16,582 bases of DNA from Hungateiclostridiaceae bacterium UBA1305 (GTDB taxonomy: Bacteria > Bacillota > Clostridia > Acetivibrionales > DTU013): NCBI GenBank assembly GCA_002307275.1, contig DBTX01000023.1:1-16582 (forward strand), given 5' to 3'. The translations under genes were made by a program, and so were the position numbers. Each line of letters begins with the position of its first letter. Position 1 is the stretch's first letter. This document shows, in pieces, positions 6,074 to 13,903 of this stretch. The notes under the pieces are model-generated. The model searched no databases. It was not told the DNA's origin and was given only the letters and a program-made list of their open reading frames with translations.

Positions 6074-7459
6074 CTAATTTCCATACTTCCTGACCCAAGC
6101 ATTATCACGTTTGCCGGTACTCAGCTCATTGTCGGAGTTATCCTGCACAGCGGAATCCTTGCCTTTCTTTTGAAGTCTGTCTTTATTTTGTGAAATATCT
6201 TTTTTAGCTTTTTCCTGATTCGTCTTTATATTGCTGTTTTTCTCCTGTCGCTTTTTATTGCTCCGCTCCTTTTCCTGCAATTGTACCTGATCAAGGAGTT
6301 CATCCTTTAGTTTTTGCCTCTGTTTTTTTTCCTCTTCCAAAGCAGAAGCGTTGGCTTCTTTCTCTTGCTGGGCCTTCTTCAATGTCTGGGTCCCATTCCC
6401 TTCCAGTGCCTTCTTCTCTTCTTGAGCCTTCTTCAATTCCTGGGCCCTTTTCTCATCTAGCACCTTTTTCAATTCCTGCGTTTTTTGGGCTTTTTCCTCT
6501 GAAGGATTTAATGAACCATTCTCCGGCACCTGAATATTATCGCCGGTCTTTTCCTGTTCTATTTGGGTCTTTTTTGTTTCCTGAGCCTTTATCAATTCTG
6601 CTGCTTCCTGTCTGGCTTTATTGTCTTCTGCCTTCTTTGTTTTCGCTTTTTTGACAAGATCGGTGACAGCAGACTTTTTTAATTCCTCAAGTTTTAGTTC
6701 GGGCTGGTCCTCCATTGCATCCTCTATCAGTGCCAATTTGCCCGGAGTGACCCCCATTGCCCTTGCATCATCACGCTGCTGAACACTTGCTTCACATGCC
6801 AAGACATTCGAATTGATATCGCTCCTGTCCAACTCTTCAGAAGCCTTCTTGACAATTTTCTTCTTTAATTTTGCGGATTTAACCGCATCAGTGCTGGAAA
6901 CAGTCAGGAGTACGGCATTTCCCGCAACAGTTCCTGTTGATGGATCATCCTGTACTTCCGCCTTATTATCATTACCCGTTTGTACAGCACCTGGCGTCGT
7001 ATTTCTATTGTCATCGCCCATAACAGAGTCTGCTTTCAGATATCCCTGTTCCACCGCGATATTGAGCAGCTGCGATACACCGTCACCCAAGCTTGAATTT
7101 TTAAGATTATAGCCTGTGAGGAGCTTTTTAGCATCCTCATTCAAAGCCTCGACTTTTATGATCCTGTCATAAAAGTTAGCGGTCAACTCCACACTGGGGT
7201 TGATGTCAACATCGACATAACTGTATGGCAATGTATAGCAATAGGCTCCATAACTTACTCCGACTGCGAACAGGGCTGCAGCGGCAATGGAGGATACCCG
7301 TGTCACAAGGCTGATAACCTTTGTATTGGCGGCGGGCTGATTTAAATCGACTTCACTGCCTATTGTCATATTTGCCGATGCTCTTATCTTCCGGAAGGTT
7401 CCATCCTGTGCCAGTATTACAACTTTTTTACCATTTACCTCTGCAACAATTCCCCTCAT
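6074..7459 (-). CDS. rsgI: RsgI-type anti-sigma-I factor with disordered ectodomain (461 aa)
   Basis: Membrane-spanning regulator that holds SigI inactive until an outside signal is sensed. Residues 1-48 form the RsgI_N cytoplasmic sigma-binding domain (MRGIVAEVNGKKVVILAQDG). About 49-72 is a single transmembrane helix. A conserved juxtamembrane outer domain (about 78-250) follows; it contains VDVDINPSVEL, whose Asn87-Pro88 matches the self-cleavage site described for RsgI proteins, and GVTPGKLALIEDAM (236-249). Residues about 255-461 are rich in Lys, Glu and Gln with loose repeats such as AQELKKAQEEKKALE, and look disordered or coiled. No carbohydrate-binding or enzyme domain is visible, unlike the cellulosome-linked RsgIs of C. 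thermocellum. It starts 15 bases after sigI with AAGGGGGG next to the sigI stop, suggesting coupled translation. Confidence 0.9.
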   Translation of the reverse strand: MRGIVAEVNGKKVVILAQDGTFRKIRASANMTIGSEVDLNQPAANTKVISLVTRVSSIAAAALFAVGVSYGAYCYTLPYSYVDVDINPSVELTANFYDRIIKVEALNEDAKKLLTGYNLKNSSLGDGVSQLLNIAVEQGYLKADSVMGDDNRNTTPGAVQTGNDNKAEVQDDPSTGTVAGNAVLLTVSSTDAVKSAKLKKKIVKKASEELDRSDINSNVLACEASVQQRDDARAMGVTPGKLALIEDAMEDQPELKLEELKKSAVTDLVKKAKTKKAEDNKARQEAAELIKAQETKKTQIEQEKTGDNIQVPENGSLNPSEEKAQKTQELKKVLDEKRAQELKKAQEEKKALEGNGTQTLKKAQQEKEANASALEEEKKQRQKLKDELLDQVQLQEKERSNKKRQEKNSNIKTNQEKAKKDISQNKDRLQKKGKDSAVQDNSDNELSTGKRDNAWVRKYGN

Positions 7460-7474
7460 TTGCCAGCCCCCCTT

Positions 7475-8173
7475 CTATAATTTAATATAGTCTCTTATGT
7501 ATTCGTAATCGCCCACTGCAATTATTACAACAGTTATTATATACTTTCGAAAACGCTCAAATAATTTTCGGGGTACCTTCAAGGCTTTTTCTATTTCGGC
7601 CACAGGTAAGTATTTCTTTGACATGATTTGCTGCAATATATCCGGTCTCGATAATATAAAGCCAGCAATATCACTGCATTGTTTTTTTGTCTTTTCATGT
7701 CGCGGTGACACCTCCGCCAAATCTGAAAAGGATATTTTCCAGTCTGCAAGCTCACTACCAAGCTCTTTAAGTTCAAGCTTTCTCAGTTCTGCCAGCTTTT
7801 GCTCGGAATAGATCCGGAGAGAATCTCCCATACTCAGGTCAAACTCTTCCTCCTGGTCATTTATAAACATATTAAGTGAAATTACTTTACTATGACGCTG
7901 TTCACTGCGGTAATAATCGATCAGTCTTCTTTTGATGACATTCCTTGAAAAGGAGAAGAAATTGCCTTTTGACAGGTTAAAAGAATTAATCGCCTCAACA
8001 AATGCAATCATTGCAATGCTAAGTTCGTCGTCACGCCCATAGGACATGTACCTTCCCGCTACCTTTTCAGTGCACGCAGCAATATAAGGCTTGTACTCCT
8101 CAACAAACCCGTTCAGTTCATCCGCATTCTTCCGAATATTCTCTATTTTGGCGTTAATGGCGGTAAACTGCAT
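7475..8173 (-). CDS. sigI: RNA polymerase sigma factor SigI (232 aa)
   Basis: Alternative sigma factor of the SigI family, controlled by the neighbouring RsgI. The N-terminal sigma-70 region 2 segment includes YGRDDELSIAMIAFVEAINSF (residues 45-65) and FFSFSRNVIKRRLIDYYR (72-89). The C-terminal SigI-specific domain includes ISFSDLAEVSPRHEKTK (147-163) and the DNA-binding-like segment VAEIEKALKVPRKLFERFRKYI (191-212). The length is close to that of known SigI proteins. The frame opens further upstream to 8239, but those residues overlap the promoter; the ATG at 8173 follows GGAGGG. In B. subtilis SigI responds to heat and cell-wall stress and in C. thermocellum SigI paralogs respond to polysaccharides. 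The stimulus here is unknown. Confidence 0.92.
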   Translation of the reverse strand: MQFTAINAKIENIRKNADELNGFVEEYKPYIAACTEKVAGRYMSYGRDDELSIAMIAFVEAINSFNLSKGNFFSFSRNVIKRRLIDYYRSEQRHSKVISLNMFINDQEEEFDLSMGDSLRIYSEQKLAELRKLELKELGSELADWKISFSDLAEVSPRHEKTKKQCSDIAGFILSRPDILQQIMSKKYLPVAEIEKALKVPRKLFERFRKYIITVVIIAVGDYEYIRDYIKL

Positions 8174-8209
8174 TTTCCCTCCATCATGAATATGTATTAT
8201 TATAAGAAA

Positions 8210-8236
8210 ATTATAGCACAGCAGATACCTCTGCAA
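8210..8236 (-). promoter_or_regulatory. Extended -10 promoter upstream of sigI
   Basis: On the minus strand TTGCAG (8236-8231), a 15-bp spacer and a perfect TATAAT (8215-8210) with TG one base before it suggest a sigma-A promoter that relies on the extended -10. A CGAA at 8242-8239 recalls the -10 core of SigI promoters, but no matching -35 is evident. Confidence 0.5.
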
Positions 8237-8298
8237 CATTCGATGGAAGTGAAAGTAATTTATATGTAATATCCATGTAACAAAGGCGCACCAAATAC

Positions 8299-8331
8299 AA
8301 AAACAGCAGACACTGCCAATCTGCTGTTTTT
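8299..8331 (-). terminator. Intrinsic terminator of spoVT
   Basis: A perfect 12-bp stem, AAAAACAGCAGA with TCTGCTGTTTTT, closes a 9-base loop 30 bases after the spoVT stop codon. The stem ends in five T on the minus strand and is followed by GTATTTGG. The A-run on the other arm makes it usable in both directions. It separates spoVT from sigI. Confidence 0.85.
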
Positions 8332-8361
8332 CTACTACCCTTCTTCATTATTCTCTCCTGC

Positions 8362-8916
8362 CTACTGCTCCATCTGTTTTCCAAGAAAACCTGCAGCTGT
8401 TTGAGCAAGCTTGGCTTCAACCTCGCCCATTTTGCTGTTGGTATCGGTAGAGAGAAGGATTACTGCTCCAATTGGATCTCCTTCCGATATAATAGGGGAT
8501 ACAACCTGTGAGACATATTTCTTGTCAGAGCCCTCTTCTGCTAATATTGAAATACTCTTTTCATCGGAAGATTTGACCACCAGAGTGGCTTTCTCCTCAA
8601 TGATCCGCTCTACTTCCGTGCTGAGCGACTTCTCAAGAAATTCTTTTTTAGATGCACCCGACACTGCAATAATGGTATCCCTGTCTGCTATACATGTAAT
8701 ATGCCCGACCGTCTTGTGAATAGAATCGGCATACTGGGTTGCAAAATCGCCCAACTCTCCAATAGGTGAATACTTCTTTAAAATCACTTCTCCTTCTTTG
8801 TCGGTAAATATCTCCAGAGGGTCACCTTCTCTTATTCTTAAGGTTCTTCTGATCTCCTTGGGTATGACTACCCTGCCAAGATCGTCTATTCTGCGCACTA
8901 TTCCCGTCGCCTTCAC
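8362..8916 (-). CDS. spoVT: Stage V sporulation protein T, AbrB-type regulator (184 aa)
   Basis: Forespore transcription regulator that modulates the sigma-G regulon. Residues 1-50 are the AbrB swapped-hairpin DNA-binding domain (KATGIVRRIDDLGRVVIPKE), and about 55-182 is the GAF-like sensory domain, ending GFLGKQMEQ as in B. subtilis SpoVT. The frame has an ATG at 8922, but the AAGGAGGT ribosome site touches it with no gap. The GTG at 8916 sits six bases after that site and yields the exact M-K-A-T-G start of the family, so I call the GTG start. The gene follows the foldase gene as a separate unit with its own sigma-G-like promoter and a strong terminator. Confidence 0.95.
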   Translation of the reverse strand: MKATGIVRRIDDLGRVVIPKEIRRTLRIREGDPLEIFTDKEGEVILKKYSPIGELGDFATQYADSIHKTVGHITCIADRDTIIAVSGASKKEFLEKSLSTEVERIIEEKATLVVKSSDEKSISILAEEGSDKKYVSQVVSPIISEGDPIGAVILLSTDTNSKMGEVEAKLAQTAAGFLGKQMEQ

Positions 8917-8922
8917 GTCCAT

Positions 8923-8930
8923 ACCTCCTT
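8923..8930 (-). promoter_or_regulatory. Ribosome binding site that decides the spoVT start
   Basis: AAGGAGGT on the minus strand directly abuts an ATG (8922-8920), too close for initiation. The GTG codon two codons later (8916-8914) has normal spacing of six bases. Confidence 0.75.
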
Positions 8931-8956
8931 AACTGGATTGTTTCTTATTGCCTTTT

Positions 8957-8987
8957 TAGTATTAATTGTTTAGTGGAGTTTTATGCA
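8957..8987 (-). promoter_or_regulatory. Sigma-G-like promoter of spoVT
   Basis: On the minus strand TGCATA (8987-8982), an 18-bp spacer and AATACTA (8963-8957) closely match the sigma-G consensus (TGNATA, then CATNNTA). Only the first -10 base differs. spoVT is a sigma-G gene in B. subtilis, so element and gene agree. The predicted start near 8950 gives a leader of about 34 nt. Confidence 0.65.
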
Positions 8988-9083
8988 TATGAGACGAATT
9001 CTGAAAATTATAGAAGTCTCAAGTGTATCAAGACGTCGAGACTTTTGATGATAACTTTCCATGCCGGGCGCGCACAATAGATA

Positions 9084-9107
9084 AGGACTTCCCTTGCGGG
9101 AAGTCCT
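9084..9107 (-). terminator. Strong hairpin after the foldase gene
   Basis: A perfect 10-bp stem, AGGACTTCCC with GGGAAGTCCT, closes a 4-base loop about 50 bases after the foldase stop codon. The following minus-strand bases, TATCTATTG, are only moderately T-rich, so it is a probable but not textbook terminator. A second inverted repeat, AAGTCTC/GAGACTT (9014-9020 with 9038-9044), lies further on towards spoVT. Confidence 0.5.
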
Positions 9108-9157
9108 ATCAAATATACGCTTGTTCACTTACAGACTCCAATAGATATTTTGTTGTT

Positions 9158-10306
9158 TTACGATATGGAATCGTAGGTTGCTGTGTTTGTATTCAGTTCA
9201 TATTTGGGGTCCTTATCCCATTCGGCGACCTTCTCCATGAATAGCTTGTATTTTACAAATACAGTTCCATATTCATAATATTCCTCTGCGCATTTCAAGC
9301 TGACCGGCTGATCCTTTGCAAACTTTTCTTCAAGTCTGATGATATGGTAACCGGCTGTTGTCAATACGGGCGTTTCAGTCATCTGACCGGGGCTGAGCGC
9401 AAATGCTGCTGTCTCGAAATCAGCGTACATCTGCCCTTTACCAAAAACATAGTCGCCGCCTCTGGTATTGGAACCGGTATCTCCGGAATTATCCTTGGCA
9501 AGAGTGGCAAAGTCCGCGCCAGCCTTAAGCTGTGCTGTGAGATCTTCTGCCTTCTTCTTCGCAGCATCCTTATCAGCCTGTGTAGCATCCGTAGCCACCG
9601 TAATCAGAATATGCCTGGCCCATACTGCTTCCTCGGCGCCTATCCTGAATTGTGTATCTTCCTTGAACCATTCAGGATTGCTTTTATAGTATTTCTCTAC
9701 ACTGGCGTCTGCATCTTTAATTTTGGTAATTTCTGATGACTGATACTTTTGAACTGTATAATTCTCTATCTGAGCAGCCCTCAGATCATCTATCGAAAAT
9801 CCGTACTGTGTGACAAATGCCTTGTTGGCTCTGATTTTATTGCCAGTACCTGCAGCATTATTATTTTGAGGATCCATCGCATCGATAATATTAGTCTGAA
9901 TACTGCTGTCAATGCTCTTTATTTCATCAGCAGTCAGCGAAATCTTGGCTTCCTTCGCTTTAATATACTGTATCTTCACATCTCTGTTGGCATCGAGTGC
10001 TTTTTGCTTTATGACCTTGATTGCGTCAACTCCACCTATCTTGGTTGACAGAAATGTCTCCATGGTGATATTGGGATCCGCTTCCTGCGCACTTGTAAGC
10101 ATTGTTTGCTTCTGTACCTGCAGATAATACTTGTACTCGCTTGTTTTAATCTTTTGTCCATCAACCGTGGCAACATAGCCGCCGGCTATATTGAACCATA
10201 TGAATATGCCCGCAATTATTACAGCAATAATTGCCACTGCAATCAGACCATATTTTACAAATACAGGCAGCTTCCTCTTATCTTCAATATCATTGAGCTT
10301 GTCCAT
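9158..10306 (-). CDS. Membrane-anchored peptidyl-prolyl isomerase, PrsA/parvulin type (382 aa)
   Basis: Extracytoplasmic foldase that helps secreted proteins fold by prolyl isomerisation. A short cytoplasmic N terminus (1-16) precedes one transmembrane helix (about 17-40) with no lipobox cysteine, so it is probably a signal-anchor protein rather than a PrsA lipoprotein. Residues about 45-228 are a SurA/PrsA-like N-terminal chaperone region starting YVATVDGQKI. The parvulin domain (about 229-328) shows ARHILI, FATLAKDNSGD, GGDYVFGKGQM and the closing AGYHIIRLEE. A TTG at 10333 extends the frame but precedes the AGGAG site; the ATG at 10306 follows it by seven bases. It lies directly after mfd with its own promoter inside the mfd end. 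Which precise foldase subfamily it belongs to is unclear, so no symbol is given. Confidence 0.9.
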   Translation of the reverse strand: MDKLNDIEDKRKLPVFVKYGLIAVAIIAVIIAGIFIWFNIAGGYVATVDGQKIKTSEYKYYLQVQKQTMLTSAQEADPNITMETFLSTKIGGVDAIKVIKQKALDANRDVKIQYIKAKEAKISLTADEIKSIDSSIQTNIIDAMDPQNNNAAGTGNKIRANKAFVTQYGFSIDDLRAAQIENYTVQKYQSSEITKIKDADASVEKYYKSNPEWFKEDTQFRIGAEEAVWARHILITVATDATQADKDAAKKKAEDLTAQLKAGADFATLAKDNSGDTGSNTRGGDYVFGKGQMYADFETAAFALSPGQMTETPVLTTAGYHIIRLEEKFAKDQPVSLKCAEEYYEYGTVFVKYKLFMEKVAEWDKDPKYELNTNTATYDSIS

Positions 10307-10365
10307 CTTTGTACTCCTAATATTCTTATTCAAAGCAATCTCTCCCCATTTTATTAATTATATCC

Positions 10366-10393
10366 ATTATAATAGATATTCACTGTACTTCAA
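10366..10393 (-). promoter_or_regulatory. Promoter of the foldase gene, overlapping the mfd end
   Basis: On the minus strand TTGAAG (10393-10388), a 16-bp spacer and TATAAT (10371-10366) form a sigma-A promoter whose -35 lies in the last codons of mfd. A second TATAAT follows three bases later. The leader would be about 50 nt with no visible structure. Confidence 0.55.
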
Positions 10394-13300
10394 AGCTTTT
10401 TAAATCCTGTAACACAATTTTAATATTATCCAGAAGTTTTCCCTTCTGCCCGGGCAATATTCTGTATGCCAGATACGGGTTCGTACCGGCATTGAAGAGC
10501 AGTTGACGCTTGTATTTATCCGCCGCCCTCCCTATTGCTTGTATGTTTATATTTTTGGCATTGGCCAACTGGAATGTAACGGTATCGTTTTTTTCAGATA
10601 CTGACGTGAAGCCAAGAGAAGCAGCAATTGCCTTTATATGTGCTATATTGATCAAATTGCGGACCGGTTCCGGCAGCTCACCGTATCGATCCATCAGTTC
10701 ATCCTCTATATCCATGGCATCCTGGGAATCATGAAGTGAAGCGATTTTCTTGTACATCTCTATTTTCTTGCCTTCTACGCCGATATAGGAATCATCGATA
10801 TATGCGCTTATGTTTATGTCGATGGTGATCTCGGACTCTTCCTTTTTCCTCGGTTCGCCTTTCAGTTCACTGACCGCTTCATCCAGCAGGCGGCAGTACA
10901 TGTCATAACCAACTGACTCCATATGGCCATGTTGCTCAGGACCAAGCAGGTTGCCTGCGCCCCTGATTTCCATATCACGCATGGCGATTTTGAAACCGGA
11001 GCCGAGTTCCGTGAATTCCTTGATCGCCTGAAGCCGCTTTTCAGCTATCTCAGCAACAACTTTATCCTTCTTGTATGTAATATACGCATATGCAAGTCTG
11101 TTGGAACGTCCTACCCTGCCTCTCAACTGATATAGCTGCGCAAGTCCCATCCTGTCCGCATCCTCGACGATGATGGTATTGACATTGGGCATGTCAAGTC
11201 CCGATTCTATGATCGTGGTACATACAAGCACATCATATTCACCCTTAATGAAGCTGTACATGATGTCTTCAAGCTGCCCCTCATCCATCTGCCCGTGAGC
11301 CACGGCCACCCTGGCATCAGGAATCATCGCCTGTATCTCGGAAGCCTTTATATCTATGGTACGGACACGGTTGTAAAGATAGAATACCTGGCCCTTCCTG
11401 CCAAGCTCCCTGATTATGGCGTCCTTTACAACATCCCTGTTGTACTCCATCACATAAGTCTGAACAGGATAGCGCTCCTCCGGCGGATCTTCGATCACGC
11501 TGATATCGCGGATACCTACCAGTGACATATGCAGCGTCCTTGGGATTGGTGTAGCGGTCATTGTCAGCACCCCTACGCCAGGCGTCAGGTTTTTGAGGCG
11601 CTCCTTGTGTGTAACGCCGAATCGTTGCTCCTCATCAACAACAAGCAGTCCCAGGTCCTTGAAATGGATATCTTTTTGCAGTAGTCTGTGCGTACCTACC
11701 AGAATGTCCACATTCCCTGTTTTAACATCCTTGAGGATGCGCTTCTGTTCAGCCTGCGACCTGAATCGGCTTATGACCTCGACAGATACGGGGAAATCCT
11801 TCAAACGCTCGGTAAAACTGTTGTACTGCTGCTGCGCCAGTACTGTGGTCGGCACCAGGTATGCCACCTGCTTTCCGTCCATTGCAGCCTTGAAAATAGC
11901 TCTTATCGCAACCTCAGTCTTACCATAGCCGACATCTCCGCAAAGAAGTCTGTCCATCAGCTTGCCCGATTCCATATCCTCCTTGATTTCCTGGATGCAT
12001 TTCAGTTGATCATCCGTTTCCTCATAGGGAAATTGTTCCTCAAACTGCCGCTGCCAGACCGTATCCTTTGAAAATTCAAAGCCCTTTGTCGCTTGCCTCT
12101 GTGCATACAGCCTGATCAGTTCGGCAGCCAGATCTTTCAGCGATTCTCTGACTCTGTTCTTCGTCTTGAGCCATTCCGTTCCGCCCAATTTATTAAGTTT
12201 AGGCAGCTTTCCTTCCGAACCGATAAATTTTTGGATTAAATCCAACTGATTTGTGGGAATGTATAAGTACGCGCCTTCCTGATAGCGTATCTTCAGATAA
12301 TCCCGTTTCACGCCCTCCACGGATAACTTCTCAATACCCATATATTGGCCTATTCCATGTGCCTGATGAACGACATGGTCGCCTATGTTAAGCTCCGAAA
12401 AAAGATTAATCGGCCTTCCTTTATGTTTGCTCGAAGTTTTAGCAGGCTTCCTGTCCTGTCCAAAAACCTCCTTGTCGCTGACTGTCACAAACCCGATCGT
12501 TGGATATTCAAAGCCCTTGTGCAGACTTCCGTGTGTAATTATTACCTGTCCCGGCAAAACGGAGGAACTGACTGCGTCCAAATAAACCGATTCAATTCCT
12601 TTGGCATCCAGCGTTTCACGAAGTCTCTCCCCACGTCCTCTTGTTCCTGAGAGCACCAGCGTCCTGTTTTTATTCTTCTTCCATCCGGACAGGCTGTCAC
12701 AGAGCATTTCGATATTACCCTGAAATGAACCCATCTGTCTGCATGGAATGTTATAAACCTTTGTGTTCCCTGCTGCCAGATTGTCAGCATTGATCGTATT
12801 TAAATAGAATACCTTTTTCTTCTCCAGCTTTGAGTAAAGATCTTCGTAATCGAAAAACATACTTTTGCTTTGCGGCAGCAGCTGTCCCTTTTCAAACAAG
12901 CCTTTGCATAATTCTCCATGTTCGAGCAGCAGGTTATCAAGTCTTTGCTTCTGCCGGACAGGTTCATCCAGGAAAATGAGAACCTCCTCGCCCGCATAAT
13001 CAGCAAGAGAGGACGGTACGCCGGCTATATACGGTATGTACCTGTCGATTCCCGGGAAATACCAGGTCTCGTTCAGCCGCTCAAGATCAGCCTCGATTCT
13101 CTGAGTAAGACTGTGGTTCTTCTTGCCTGCATGCTCAAGGTCACTTCTCACAGCCTTTACGATATCATTCTTGCTTTCTTTGGTATAAATGATTTCACGT
13201 GCAGGAATGATCCGGACACGATCAATCTTACCAGTGGAACGCTGGGTATTCACATCGAAACTGCGGATTGAATCGATCTCTTCTCCGAAAAGTTCGAGTC

Positions 13301-13874
13301 TTACCGCACTGTCAGAGTCTATTGAAAACAGATCGACAATACCGCCTCTGATTGCGAACTGCCCATGCCGTTCAACGGAATCCACATGCTCATATGCCAT
13401 CATGACAAGGGACTGTGCCAGTTTTTCCAGATCAATACGACTGTCGCTGCCGATCTCGATCCTATTTTTATCAAACAGTTCGGGACGAACTAGTTTGTGA
13501 GAAAGCGCCTCCACAGAGGTCACTACAAAAGTGAAATCTCCTCTTAATATCCTGTCAAGCACCAAGAGCCTCTGAAAAACAGCATCATTACTTTTAGCTT
13601 CAACATCGTAAAGCATGATTTCCTTGGTTGGATAAAAGAGGACATCCTCGCCCATAAAAAAGGTAAAGTCCTCATAGAACTTTCTTGCCTGCATTTCATT
13701 GAAAGCGACATAAATGCCCTTTTGACCGGAATGGCTGCAGAGCGCATGACAAATGTGGGCCTTCTGTGATTCAGAGGGCCCTGTTATGTTTACAGGCCTG
13801 GTATAATCCTTTGCAGAGGATAGCGCCTGTCTGTATTCCTCCAGTTCAAGGAGCGGATCAATGATATAGCTCAT
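10380..13874 (-). CDS. mfd: Transcription-repair coupling factor Mfd (1164 aa)
   Basis: ATP-driven translocase that removes RNA polymerase stalled at DNA lesions and recruits UvrA. Residues about 1-350 are the UvrB-like region (YEHVDSVERHGQFAIRGGIV, 161-180). The RNA-polymerase-interacting domain starts near 495 (IGDHVVHQAHGIGQYMGIEK). The RecG-like motor has Walker A GDVGYGKTE (646-654), DEEQ (747-750), TATPIPRTL (773-781) and QLRGRVGRS (916-924). The C terminus (about 1010-1160) is the TRCF domain. The length is normal and no frame breaks are seen. The ATG at 13874 has a modest GGTGA site ten bases upstream, next to the pth stop, so translation is probably coupled to pth. The position pth-mfd-spoVT matches B. 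subtilis. Confidence 0.97.
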   Translation of the reverse strand: MSYIIDPLLELEEYRQALSSAKDYTRPVNITGPSESQKAHICHALCSHSGQKGIYVAFNEMQARKFYEDFTFFMGEDVLFYPTKEIMLYDVEAKSNDAVFQRLLVLDRILRGDFTFVVTSVEALSHKLVRPELFDKNRIEIGSDSRIDLEKLAQSLVMMAYEHVDSVERHGQFAIRGGIVDLFSIDSDSAVRLELFGEEIDSIRSFDVNTQRSTGKIDRVRIIPAREIIYTKESKNDIVKAVRSDLEHAGKKNHSLTQRIEADLERLNETWYFPGIDRYIPYIAGVPSSLADYAGEEVLIFLDEPVRQKQRLDNLLLEHGELCKGLFEKGQLLPQSKSMFFDYEDLYSKLEKKKVFYLNTINADNLAAGNTKVYNIPCRQMGSFQGNIEMLCDSLSGWKKNKNRTLVLSGTRGRGERLRETLDAKGIESVYLDAVSSSVLPGQVIITHGSLHKGFEYPTIGFVTVSDKEVFGQDRKPAKTSSKHKGRPINLFSELNIGDHVVHQAHGIGQYMGIEKLSVEGVKRDYLKIRYQEGAYLYIPTNQLDLIQKFIGSEGKLPKLNKLGGTEWLKTKNRVRESLKDLAAELIRLYAQRQATKGFEFSKDTVWQRQFEEQFPYEETDDQLKCIQEIKEDMESGKLMDRLLCGDVGYGKTEVAIRAIFKAAMDGKQVAYLVPTTVLAQQQYNSFTERLKDFPVSVEVISRFRSQAEQKRILKDVKTGNVDILVGTHRLLQKDIHFKDLGLLVVDEEQRFGVTHKERLKNLTPGVGVLTMTATPIPRTLHMSLVGIRDISVIEDPPEERYPVQTYVMEYNRDVVKDAIIRELGRKGQVFYLYNRVRTIDIKASEIQAMIPDARVAVAHGQMDEGQLEDIMYSFIKGEYDVLVCTTIIESGLDMPNVNTIIVEDADRMGLAQLYQLRGRVGRSNRLAYAYITYKKDKVVAEIAEKRLQAIKEFTELGSGFKIAMRDMEIRGAGNLLGPEQHGHMESVGYDMYCRLLDEAVSELKGEPRKKEESEITIDINISAYIDDSYIGVEGKKIEMYKKIASLHDSQDAMDIEDELMDRYGELPEPVRNLINIAHIKAIAASLGFTSVSEKNDTVTFQLANAKNINIQAIGRAADKYKRQLLFNAGTNPYLAYRILPGQKGKLLDNIKIVLQDLKSFEVQ

Positions 13875-13875
13875 A

Positions 13876-13903
13876 AATCAACGTTCACCAATCAACGTTC
13901 ACC
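13876..13903. repeat. Exact 14-bp tandem duplication at the pth/mfd junction
   Basis: On the minus strand GGTGAACGTTGATT occurs twice back to back (13903-13890 and 13889-13876), followed by TATG of mfd. The first copy carries the pth stop codon TGA and the second supplies the GGTGA ribosome site for mfd. Without the duplication the pth stop would lie four bases before the mfd ATG. Confidence 0.9.

Noticed and set aside
8239..8242. CGAA as a SigI-type -10 core upstream of sigI
   Set aside because: No convincing SigI -35 lies at the right distance, while a good extended -10 sigma-A promoter overlaps.
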